A program made the position numbers and the translations under genes. A stretch of DNA of 33,666 nt from an uncultured Rubritalea sp. GTDB taxonomy: Bacteria > Verrucomicrobiota > Verrucomicrobiia > Verrucomicrobiales > Akkermansiaceae. Below are positions 25,678 through 32,678 of this stretch, one piece after another; position 1 is the stretch's first letter; every line of letters starts with the position of its first letter. The notes under the pieces are model-generated. The model worked only from the letters and a program-made list of their open reading frames with translations. It made no database searches and was not told the origin of the DNA. The stretch is taken from contig CALJOJ010000093.1 in the NCBI GenBank assembly GCA_937981665.1, forward strand, positions 1 through 33,666, read 5' to 3'.

Positions 25678-26943
25678 ATGTTATATTTAATTTATCAATG
25701 GTGGAATGAGGCGAACCAAGCTGGTGCGTCATGGGCAGAGACGTTTAGTTTTCTCAATATTTTCAAGTATCTTACTGTGCGCGCAGCATTGGCGTGCTTG
25801 ATCGCATTTGGTCTTTCACTCTGGCTTGGGCCACGAGTTATCCGTAGATTGATCTCGCTCAAAGTGGGACAGCCAATCCGAACAGCAGAAGAAGTGCATA
25901 AGCTCCATGAGCTTCACGGAGCTAAGGCAGGGACTCCGACAATGGGTGGTGTCATGATCCTTGGTACGATCACTATTGCGGTTTTCCTCTGTGGTCAGAT
26001 TTGGAATCCATTTGTAGGTGTCACTATGTTTGTCATGTTGGGGCTTGGAGCACTAGGCTTCATGGATGACTACGCTAAGGTGAAGAAGAAAAACTCTGAA
26101 GGTGTGAGTTCACGTTTCAAGCTCGGTTGGCAAGCAGTCGTATCAGCGTGTGCAGCACTATTTCTTTACATATCTACTGGTGTAGAAGGCGAGGCTCTTG
26201 CTGATCAGCAAGCAAAGGTGGAGTACAAAGCTAGTACTGACCGTGTGAAGCAGATGGAAGGTATAGATATCCCAAGAGAGAATGCATTCTGGGTAAAAGA
26301 TAAAGAAGGTAAGGCTGAGCACATGCCGATCTCTTCACTAGGTATCCCGCTAGTAAAGCGACCTATTCTAGATCTATCCTACTTAGCGATTCCTTTTTTC
26401 ATGATTATCATTATAGGAGCATCTAATGCGGTGAACTTAACAGACGGTCTAGATGGACTGGCTACTGGTTGTACCATCACTACTTGTATTGCTTATGCGG
26501 TGATTGCCTATCTAGCAGGAAATATTATCTCATTCTCTCACATTCATATTCCGTTTAACCCACAGCTTAGTGAGTTAGCAGTATTTATCATGGCGATGGC
26601 AGGAGCATCCTTTGGTTTCTTGTGGTTCAACTGTCACCCAGCGAAAGTCTTCATGGGCGACACTGGTTCACTCGCTATCGGTGGTAGTATCGGTACGATG
26701 GCAATCTGTACGAAGCAGGAAATTCTACTAGTGATCATTGGTTTCGTATTTGTAATGGAAGCAGTTTCAGTGATCCTGCAGGTAGGTAGCTTTAAGTTAC
26801 GCGGTAAGCGTATCTTTGCGATGGCTCCTATTCACCACCACTTTGAGCTAAGAGGCTGGCATGAGAGTCAGGTCATCATTCGTTTCTGGATTATATCCAT
26901 TATCTGCGCATTCATAGGTCTATCACTACTTAAACTTGTATGA
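25678..26943 (+). CDS. mraY: Phospho-N-acetylmuramoyl-pentapeptide-transferase
   Basis: This inner-membrane enzyme attaches the pentapeptide precursor to undecaprenyl phosphate, making lipid I. It has ten predicted membrane helices. The catalytic residues are visible: Asp130-Asp131 in FMDDYAKV, NLTDGLDGLATG (253-264), Asp328 in FMGDTGS, and the triple His386-388 in APIHHHFE. At 421 residues it is about 60 longer than E. coli MraY (360). Most of the excess is a charged loop at about 168-225 (with KVEYKASTDRVKQME) between the DD motif and NLTDG. That loop should be on the periplasmic side. It follows murF by 9 bp and overlaps murD by 4 bp. Confidence 0.96.
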   Translation: MLYLIYQWWNEANQAGASWAETFSFLNIFKYLTVRAALACLIAFGLSLWLGPRVIRRLISLKVGQPIRTAEEVHKLHELHGAKAGTPTMGGVMILGTITIAVFLCGQIWNPFVGVTMFVMLGLGALGFMDDYAKVKKKNSEGVSSRFKLGWQAVVSACAALFLYISTGVEGEALADQQAKVEYKASTDRVKQMEGIDIPRENAFWVKDKEGKAEHMPISSLGIPLVKRPILDLSYLAIPFFMIIIIGASNAVNLTDGLDGLATGCTITTCIAYAVIAYLAGNIISFSHIHIPFNPQLSELAVFIMAMAGASFGFLWFNCHPAKVFMGDTGSLAIGGSIGTMAICTKQEILLVIIGFVFVMEAVSVILQVGSFKLRGKRIFAMAPIHHHFELRGWHESQVIIRFWIISIICAFIGLSLLKLV

Positions 26944-28241
26944 TTCTAAAGGGTAAAATAGTGCATGTTCTCGGTGCAGGAAGAAGTGGTAAGGCCGCAG
27001 CAATGCTGGCCGCCACTGAAGGCGCTACCGTGACACTATTTGACTCATCAGATGAAATATCAAATCCTCCAGTAGGCGTGACCCCGTACCCTGGAGCGTC
27101 TCTTGAACTGGGCAAGCAGCAGTCTTGTGATCTGTTGGTGATCTCACCAGGGATTGATACCTTTGGTGATTACGTGGCAGCATTTTCCGAAAATGCTAAT
27201 GAGATAATCGGTGAGACTGAGCTGGCTTGCCGGTATTATAAAGGTAAGGTTATCGCCATTACTGGAACTAATGGTAAGACGACGACGACTGAACTCGTTC
27301 AGCAAATAATGACAACGAGTGGTGTGAGCTGCGTGGCTTGTGGAAACTACGGCATGCCGCTATCTGAAGTTGTTCTACTCGATGCAGTTCCGGAGTCAGT
27401 TGCGCTAGAGTTGAGCTCATTTCAGTTAGAGACGATTAAAGTACTAAAGCCAGATGTGGCAGTCTGGATGAATTTTGATGCAGATCACATGGATCGTTAT
27501 GCGTCTATCGATGACTATAAGAATGCGAAATTAAGAATTTTTGAAAACCAGGATTCTAACGACCTAGCCATCGTGAGAGATGGTGAAGAGGTAGGTGAGC
27601 TAGCTGCTAGAAAGCTAAGCTTCACGAGTGAGTCTACTCATGCTGACTACTCACTATCTGGTGACTGGATTTGTTTCCAAGGTGAGCAGATAACCGACAT
27701 CAGTAAGACGAAGCTAAGAGGTCTCCATAATGCAGAGAATGCGATGGCGGCTATCGGCGCTTGTCTAGAAATAGGAGCCTCACCTGAGAGCGTGACTGAG
27801 GCTTTAGTGAAATTTACCCCCCCAGCACATCGCTGTGAACTTATCCGCAGCTTAGATGGTGTGGAGTATCTGAATGATAGCAAGGCGACGAATCTACATG
27901 CGCTAGATAGTGCACTGAGAAGTCAGAGTAGACCAGTAGTTCTGCTAGCAGGTGGTAAGCAGAAGGGCTTAGATTATCAGCCATTATTGCCAAGACTGAA
28001 GCAGCACGTCACGCATGCCGTTGTCTTTGGTGAAATTTCTGCAGAGCTCGCTACACTATTCTCCGAAGCGGTGGAAACCAAGATAGTAAACACTCTAGAG
28101 GAAGCGGTGCTACTAGGTGCTTCTCTCGCAAAACCAGGTGATGCAGTTTTATTATCGCCAGGAACATCTTCATTTGATCAGTTTAAAGGATATGAGCACC
28201 GAGGAGATGTATTCAGAGATGCTGTGAATCAATTAAAATAA
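26940..28241 (+). CDS. murD: UDP-N-acetylmuramoylalanine-D-glutamate ligase
   Basis: The 433-residue cytoplasmic ligase adds D-glutamate to UDP-MurNAc-L-Ala. The N-terminal Rossmann-like loop is VLGAGRSGKAAA (10-21). The ATP loop is TGTNGKTTTT (108-117), and HRCELI and DSKATN are substrate- and domain-linker signatures. KQKGLDY and SPGTSSFDQFKGYEHRG close the last domain. Length is close to E. coli MurD (438). The start ATGA overlaps the mraY stop. murD acts before murE in the pathway but is placed after mraY, the usual dcw order. It is 18 bp before the LysM gene. Confidence 0.96.
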   Translation: MILKGKIVHVLGAGRSGKAAAMLAATEGATVTLFDSSDEISNPPVGVTPYPGASLELGKQQSCDLLVISPGIDTFGDYVAAFSENANEIIGETELACRYYKGKVIAITGTNGKTTTTELVQQIMTTSGVSCVACGNYGMPLSEVVLLDAVPESVALELSSFQLETIKVLKPDVAVWMNFDADHMDRYASIDDYKNAKLRIFENQDSNDLAIVRDGEEVGELAARKLSFTSESTHADYSLSGDWICFQGEQITDISKTKLRGLHNAENAMAAIGACLEIGASPESVTEALVKFTPPAHRCELIRSLDGVEYLNDSKATNLHALDSALRSQSRPVVLLAGGKQKGLDYQPLLPRLKQHVTHAVVFGEISAELATLFSEAVETKIVNTLEEAVLLGASLAKPGDAVLLSPGTSSFDQFKGYEHRGDVFRDAVNQLK

Positions 28242-28259
28242 CGCCTAAACCATAGAAAC

Positions 28260-28934
28260 ATGAGAAAGAATAAACTACAGACCAAGAGAAAAGCCCAGAA
28301 GGGATTCCGTGCACTGTTTGCGCGTACTGTCGGGAGGAAAAAGGTAAGAGCATCAGCGGTCGCACCTGCAGATGAGTTAGATGGTGACGTGCCAAATGTG
28401 GGCATTGGTAAAGCTCTGACGGTGATACTGATCCTTCATATAGTAGCGATTGGCGCTATCTGCATCGGGACAATGAGTGACCCCGAGCCAGAAACGACCG
28501 CAAACAATAGCTCTACTTACCATGATGATGATAATGCGAGCGCTTTTGAGACGAGTACTCCAGTAAGAAATGACACTGGTAATATCTACGTAGAACAACC
28601 TCATTCTTATAATCTAGATGGTGAACGTCTTCCTGAGGTGGGGCTAACTGGTCAGCGTGTTTCTGAGGCGATAACGAGTAATGTAGAGCAGCCAAAGCAA
28701 CGTGCTCCACGAGTAATCAAGCCAAAGCGTGACCCTAACGTGGCTCAGCAAATGGCTCTCACTACACCTGCAGCGACTAACCAATATAGTAATTATACGA
28801 TTAAATCTGGTGACACGTTCTATCGATTAGCGAAAAAGCTAAATGTAAGCCAGCGCGAGCTTATGGATATGAACCCTAATGTGAATGCAAACAAGATGCG
28901 CATAGGTATGACCATCAAAGTACCAGCCCAGTAG
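28260..28934 (+). CDS. LysM-domain membrane protein of the dcw cluster
   Basis: A 224-residue protein with a basic cytoplasmic start (~45 residues, many Lys/Arg), one membrane helix at about 51-72 (ALTVILILHIVAIGAICIG), a flexible polar region, and one LysM domain at 178-222 (YTIKSGDTFYRLAKKLNVSQ...). LysM binds N-acetylglucosamine-containing glycan such as peptidoglycan. The protein is therefore likely to bridge the inner membrane and the wall. It lies between murD and ftsW in the same orientation, with 18 and 21 bp spacings, so it is co-transcribed with cell-wall genes. A structural or recruiting role in division is a fair inference, but no enzyme domain is seen. Confidence 0.85.
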   Translation: MRKNKLQTKRKAQKGFRALFARTVGRKKVRASAVAPADELDGDVPNVGIGKALTVILILHIVAIGAICIGTMSDPEPETTANNSSTYHDDDNASAFETSTPVRNDTGNIYVEQPHSYNLDGERLPEVGLTGQRVSEAITSNVEQPKQRAPRVIKPKRDPNVAQQMALTTPAATNQYSNYTIKSGDTFYRLAKKLNVSQRELMDMNPNVNANKMRIGMTIKVPAQ

Positions 28935-28955
28935 AGGCGTTATTTAAAAAAGGCA

Positions 28956-30095
28956 ATGGGTAGAAAAAATGCTTTAATAGTCTGTATCAGTGTCATTTTA
29001 CTAGTGGTGCTTGGGCTTATTATGTTAGCATCTACCAGTGTCTGGGTAGAGAGTGCTGAGTCTAAGTACTCTCACCTGAAAAAGCAGTCTATCTGGACTG
29101 GGGTAGGGACAGTGGCTGCATTTGTGGCTGCTGTGGTGGATTATCGTTTTCTCAAGAAGCACGCGAAGCTGATTTTTTTCGGAAGTTTGATATTATTAGC
29201 TCTCTGTTATGTTCCTGGAGTTAAGCACACGGTTAATGGTGAGACTCGCTGGATAAAACTGCCTGTATTAGGGCAGTTTCAGCCGTCTGAGGCAGCTAAG
29301 ATAGGGGTAGTGATTGCCTTATGTTCATACCTTGCATTATTTCAGTCTGAGGCACGTACATTTAAGAAGGGATTCATCATTCCGATGTTGATCATCGTGG
29401 TGCCAGTGATTCTTATTTTCTTTGAGAAAGACATGGGAACAGCAGTTGGGCTGGCGGCCACTTGTTTAGGAATCCTTTTCATAGCGGGTACCCGCATTCG
29501 CTATCTGGTTATTACCGCTATTTCAGGAATGTCAGGTCTATTCGTTATGGTGTTTATTAACCCTAACCGCTGGGACAGAATAACCTCATTTATGGATCTT
29601 GAGGCTAATAAACTAGGATCAGGGCTACAGCAGTGGCGTAGTATTCTAGCCTTCAGTAACGGTGGTGCTAATGGACTTGGTTTAGGAAATGGTGCTGAGA
29701 AGCATGGTTATCTACCTTATGCTCATACGGACTTTATTTTCCCAATGATAGGTGAAGAACTCGGGCTCTGGTTCACTTTAGGGACGGTTCTCTGCTTTGT
29801 CATTATAGCGGTTTATGGAATAGGGGTAGGAATCTATGCTGCAGATGCTTTTGGGCGTTTACTCGCTATTGGAATCACAGGACTAGTAGTGATCCCGAGC
29901 ATGATGAACATTGCCGTGACTACTGGCCTCTTACCGAATACGGGACTACCACTTCCGTTTGTAAGTTATGGAGGAACAAATCTCGTTTTCACGCTGATCG
30001 CGATTGGTGTGCTGGTCAGTATTCATCGTAGGTCTAACTTTGAGACCGAGGATAATACTAGAGTAGACAAAGGTGTCGTAAAAGTAAGAATCTAG
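28956..30095 (+). CDS. ftsW: Septal lipid II polymerase FtsW (SEDS family)
   Basis: The 379-residue integral membrane protein belongs to the SEDS glycosyltransferases, which polymerise lipid II into glycan strands at the septum with FtsI. There are about ten membrane helices. Key segments are VNGETRWI in the loop after the third or fourth helix, GLGNGAEKHGYLPYAHTDFIFPMIGEELG, and GLLPNTGLPLPFVSYGGTN near the end. The preserved Glu in GEELG and the GLPLPFVSYGG signature identify FtsW/RodA. FtsW rather than RodA is chosen because of the dcw location and the FtsI partner. It is the last gene of the cluster in this window; a large inverted repeat overlaps its stop codon. Confidence 0.94.
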   Translation: MGRKNALIVCISVILLVVLGLIMLASTSVWVESAESKYSHLKKQSIWTGVGTVAAFVAAVVDYRFLKKHAKLIFFGSLILLALCYVPGVKHTVNGETRWIKLPVLGQFQPSEAAKIGVVIALCSYLALFQSEARTFKKGFIIPMLIIVVPVILIFFEKDMGTAVGLAATCLGILFIAGTRIRYLVITAISGMSGLFVMVFINPNRWDRITSFMDLEANKLGSGLQQWRSILAFSNGGANGLGLGNGAEKHGYLPYAHTDFIFPMIGEELGLWFTLGTVLCFVIIAVYGIGVGIYAADAFGRLLAIGITGLVVIPSMMNIAVTTGLLPNTGLPLPFVSYGGTNLVFTLIAIGVLVSIHRRSNFETEDNTRVDKGVVKVRI

Positions 30096-30118
30096 TGCTG
30101 GGTGACAGCACTAGATTC
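30088..30118 (+). terminator. Perfect hairpin over the ftsW stop codon
   Basis: GAATCTAGTGCTG (30088-30100) and CAGCACTAGATTC (30106-30118) form a 13-bp stem with a 5-nt loop, and the TAG stop lies within the stem. No T-run follows directly, so it may be an mRNA stabiliser or part of a compound terminator with the next hairpin. Confidence 0.65.
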
Positions 30119-30133
30119 AATGGGGGTTGTTCA

Positions 30134-30168
30134 AAGCTTCGTGAGAAGCTTCTGTTAAGATTTTTGTT
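30134..30168 (+). terminator. Second hairpin after ftsW, with T-rich tail
   Basis: AAGCTTC (30134-30140) pairs with GAAGCTT (30145-30151) across a GTGA tetraloop. CTGTTAAGATTTTTG follows. Together with the previous hairpin it should end the dcw transcript, consistent with the convergent gene at 30204. Confidence 0.65.
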
Positions 30169-30203
30169 AAAGGAGGGGGCTTGATATAGCGAAATTAGGC
30201 TTA

Positions 30204-30530
30204 CTAGCAGAGTACTTTGAGGCGGCAGTTGGCAATATTATTACCTACTGACATGATGCCATTCTTGAGTCCGCTTTCAGATTTATAAAATTGGCTTTTA
30301 CCTATGAGTTCACCAGTCGATGAGGTTAGTACGAAAAACTTAAGACCATCTTTGTTTTCTTTCACATCGTAGCGACTTTCGTCATTACCGTTAAGAAGAA
30401 CGGACTCAATTGCTCTAGCTGATTCCTTTTTGGTATCATAGCTTCTTCCTGAGAGGATTACTTGACCGTTTGCAGCCTTAAGTCTGTAATGGAATTGCTG
30501 ATTTTTTTTGTTTTTGTATATTTCGAACAT
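30204..30530 (-). CDS. DUF1508 (YegP-like) protein
   Basis: A 108-residue protein of two DUF1508/YegP repeats. The first runs over residues 1-50 (FEIYKNKKNQQFHYRLKAANGQVI) and the second from about 53 (YDVKENKDGLKFFVLTSSTGELI). YegP-type domains are small beta-rich units of unknown molecular role, found in many bacteria. No signal peptide or membrane segment is seen, so it is probably cytoplasmic. It stands alone on the minus strand with a 410-bp upstream gap, meaning its own promoter. A weak TTGAGT ... TATAAC pair about 60 bp ahead of the ATG is a possible one. Codon use looks like its neighbours. Confidence 0.85.
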   Translation of the reverse strand: MFEIYKNKKNQQFHYRLKAANGQVILSGRSYDTKKESARAIESVLLNGNDESRYDVKENKDGLKFFVLTSSTGELIGKSQFYKSESGLKNGIMSVGNNIANCRLKVLC

Positions 30531-30940
30531 GGTATATTTTTTGTTTATTTATGTATCTATATCATCAGCATTTAACTGCTGTTGTGGTTATACATCTATA
30601 GACAGCAGCGGACTCAAATTAGTCACAGTATAATGTAAATAAATAAATTTCATTTACATTCATTCATATAACTCACTAGAAACTAGTTGTATATGTTTTT
30701 CTTTGTTGTGGTGTTAAATAAGGAGGCAGCTGTGATAGTTGTTCCTCGTTGTGCTAAATGGTGTGACCAGCCGTGTTCAATAGAGAAATATAGCCTATAG
30801 GAAGACTAAAATCATCACGTCAGGCTTCTCTAGCTAATCTATACATAGAGATAGAGCATGGTAGTGTCTGCTGGTGTCCTAAGCAGAGGTAACCTAGCTA
30901 ATCAGTAAAAGAGATAGGCTAGGACTATATTTTATTACTA
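30531..30940. other. Gap between DUF1508 gene and ECF sigma factor gene
   Basis: This 410-bp stretch has no ORF of note. It holds a perfect 9-bp inverted repeat AATGTAAAT / ATTTACATT (30632-30640 and 30652-30660, 11-bp spacer), which may be an operator for the DUF1508 gene. There is a small ACTAG-AAA-CTAGT repeat near 30676, and two copies of CTAGCTAATC near 30830 and 30894. It serves as promoter region for the DUF1508 gene and 3' region of the sigma gene. Confidence 0.5.
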
Positions 30941-31555
30941 CTAGTCTAGATAATGACTGAGTGACTCACGAAGAGTATTTCGAGCTCTGAATAGCTGGCT
31001 TTTTACCGCGGATACTGAGAGCTCTAGCACATCTGCTATCTGCTCGTATGGCATATTTTCGTAGCGTCTGAGTACCACGGCGAGGCGTTGCTTCTCAGGT
31101 AGCTCAGCGATAGCTTTATCTACTTGGCTCTGCAGTTCTGCTTGGAGTACTTCATCGCCAGGTGAGTGACTTTGTTTATCCTCTATCTGAGTGAAGCTAT
31201 TTTCTTCCTGTTCTTCTAGTGAATGTTCTTTTTTACGCTGTTTTCGCTTAGTCTCGTTGAAGACTAGGTTCCTAGTGATCGTATAGAGAAATGTGGTAAA
31301 CTTCGCTTTCACCTCATAGCGAGGTGCACTCTTCCATAGTCGGACAAAGACCTGCTGAGCTATGTCTTCTGACTCAGAAGCATTACCTAGCATCTTTGCA
31401 ATGGTACCGATAACCGCATTCTGATGGAGCTCTACTAACTCCTGAAATGCTATCTCCGCATCTGCACCGCCGGATTTCACACGCAACATGAGAGCCACAT
31501 TGATGTCATTCGGATCTTCAGTGTTCTCGTCTATTATTGGAGGTGTGGTCGGCAT
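30941..31555 (-). CDS. ECF-type RNA polymerase sigma factor
   Basis: A 204-residue sigma-70 family factor with only regions 2 and 4, as in ECF members. Region 2 is at about 38-105, with SEDIAQQVFVRLW (62-74) and the -10 recognition stretch YTITRNLVFNETKRK. Region 4 is at about 145-197, with LPEKQRLAVVLRR and the helix-turn-helix MPYEQIADVLELSVSAVKSQL. The linker is long and charged (about 105-145). No anti-sigma factor gene lies beside it in view; the downstream side is non-coding. It lies 53 bp after trpC on the same strand, so both could share a transcript. The stimulus is unknown. Confidence 0.9.
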   Translation of the reverse strand: MPTTPPIIDENTEDPNDINVALMLRVKSGGADAEIAFQELVELHQNAVIGTIAKMLGNASESEDIAQQVFVRLWKSAPRYEVKAKFTTFLYTITRNLVFNETKRKQRKKEHSLEEQEENSFTQIEDKQSHSPGDEVLQAELQSQVDKAIAELPEKQRLAVVLRRYENMPYEQIADVLELSVSAVKSQLFRARNTLRESLSHYLD

Positions 31556-31608
31556 AGCTATTGAGGGAGGTTAAATGACGCTATCTGGTGAAAATAATGA
31601 TTGGAGGC

Positions 31609-32436
31609 TTATACCTCGATGGTGTTAGACTCCTCAGGATCTTCATCTAGAGTTTGAGCTCTGAGATCCAGGTAGGCTTTGATTTCATCCGCAGGTGTGT
31701 GTGCTCGCATGAGAGTCTCACCTACGAGAACAGAATTAGCCCCCGCATTTAATACGCGCTGAGCATCAGCTGAGTTCTTAATGCCAGACTCACTGACTAG
31801 GATGACATCGTCAGGGACTTCATTTACAAGCCTCTCAGTAATGCCGAGATCTGTGGTGAATTCCTTTAGATTCCTGTTGTTGATGCCAATGAGGTCAGCG
31901 CCGAGGTCGAGAGCAGTTTCCATTTCTGGCAGATCATGCACTTCAAGTAGGACATCGAGCTGGAAATCTTTAGCGATGTTATAGAGCTTCTTCAGTGACT
32001 CAGCATCCATCGCGGCTGCTATTAAGAGCACCGCGTCAGCGCCAGCGATGATCGCTTCATAGATCTGCGCTTCGTGGACGATGAAGTCCTTTCTCAGGCA
32101 AGGGATAGGGGAGTCTCGTGCTATTCTGGATAGATAGGAGAGATGCCCTTTGAAAAATTTCTCATCAGTGAGAATAGACATGCAAGTAGCTCCACCGTGG
32201 ATGTACATATTCGCCTGGCGCACTGCGTCGAAGTTAGGGTCGATGATCCCTGCAGATGGAGATGCCTTCTTTACCTCCGCTATCACAGAGAGCTGGTCAG
32301 GACCCACATCCAGTGCGGATCTAAATCCTCGGAACTCGTTTCTCTCTAATGCTGCTGCACGGAGTTTAGCTGTGCGAGGGATCAGGGATTCTACCTCGAT
32401 CTTCTTATAGTTGATGATTTCTGTGAGCTTGTCCAC
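31609..32436 (-). CDS. trpC: Indole-3-glycerol-phosphate synthase
   Basis: The 275-residue enzyme closes the indole ring in tryptophan synthesis, turning carboxyphenylaminodeoxyribulose phosphate into indole-3-glycerol phosphate. TIM-barrel catalytic residues are visible: Glu54 and Lys56 in AEVKKASP, Lys116 in LRKDFIV, Glu165 in LEVHD, Asn186 and Asn187 in GINNRNL, and Glu216/Ser217 in VSESGI. It is a single-domain version, not fused to TrpF. A Glu/Asp-rich tail ends it. It is not beside other trp genes here, so the pathway is scattered or continued outside the window. A sigma factor gene follows 53 bp downstream. Confidence 0.97.
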   Translation of the reverse strand: MDKLTEIINYKKIEVESLIPRTAKLRAAALERNEFRGFRSALDVGPDQLSVIAEVKKASPSAGIIDPNFDAVRQANMYIHGGATCMSILTDEKFFKGHLSYLSRIARDSPIPCLRKDFIVHEAQIYEAIIAGADAVLLIAAAMDAESLKKLYNIAKDFQLDVLLEVHDLPEMETALDLGADLIGINNRNLKEFTTDLGITERLVNEVPDDVILVSESGIKNSADAQRVLNAGANSVLVGETLMRAHTPADEIKAYLDLRAQTLDEDPEESNTIEV

Positions 32437-32603
32437 AGACCTAAGCTAGTACACCCCGCGCACATGTAAATGCGATTTTTTGATAAAAAAGTCTTGCCGA
32501 TCTTATCAGATCATGTAGAAAACGCCTCGCATCTGCGAAGCTAGTTAACGGATTTTTTTGTTAGTTATTTTCAAGGATACAACCATATAGATAGCATGAT
32601 AAT

Positions 32604-32678
32604 GCGGGTGTAGCTCAGCGGTAGAGCGTAACCTTGCCAAGGTTAATGTCGAGAGTTCGAATCTCTTCACCCGCTCCA
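32604..32678 (+). tRNA. tRNA-Gly (anticodon GCC)
   Basis: Acceptor GCGGGTG pairs with CACCCGC. The D-arm contains AGCTCAGCGGTAGAGC. The anticodon arm AACCT-TGCCAAG-style loop gives GCC. The T-arm is GAGAG-TTCGAAT-CTCTT. The discriminator T and an encoded CCA are present. It reads GGC and GGU codons. A T-run follows (TTTTTTCC) and may stop transcription. Confidence 0.95.
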
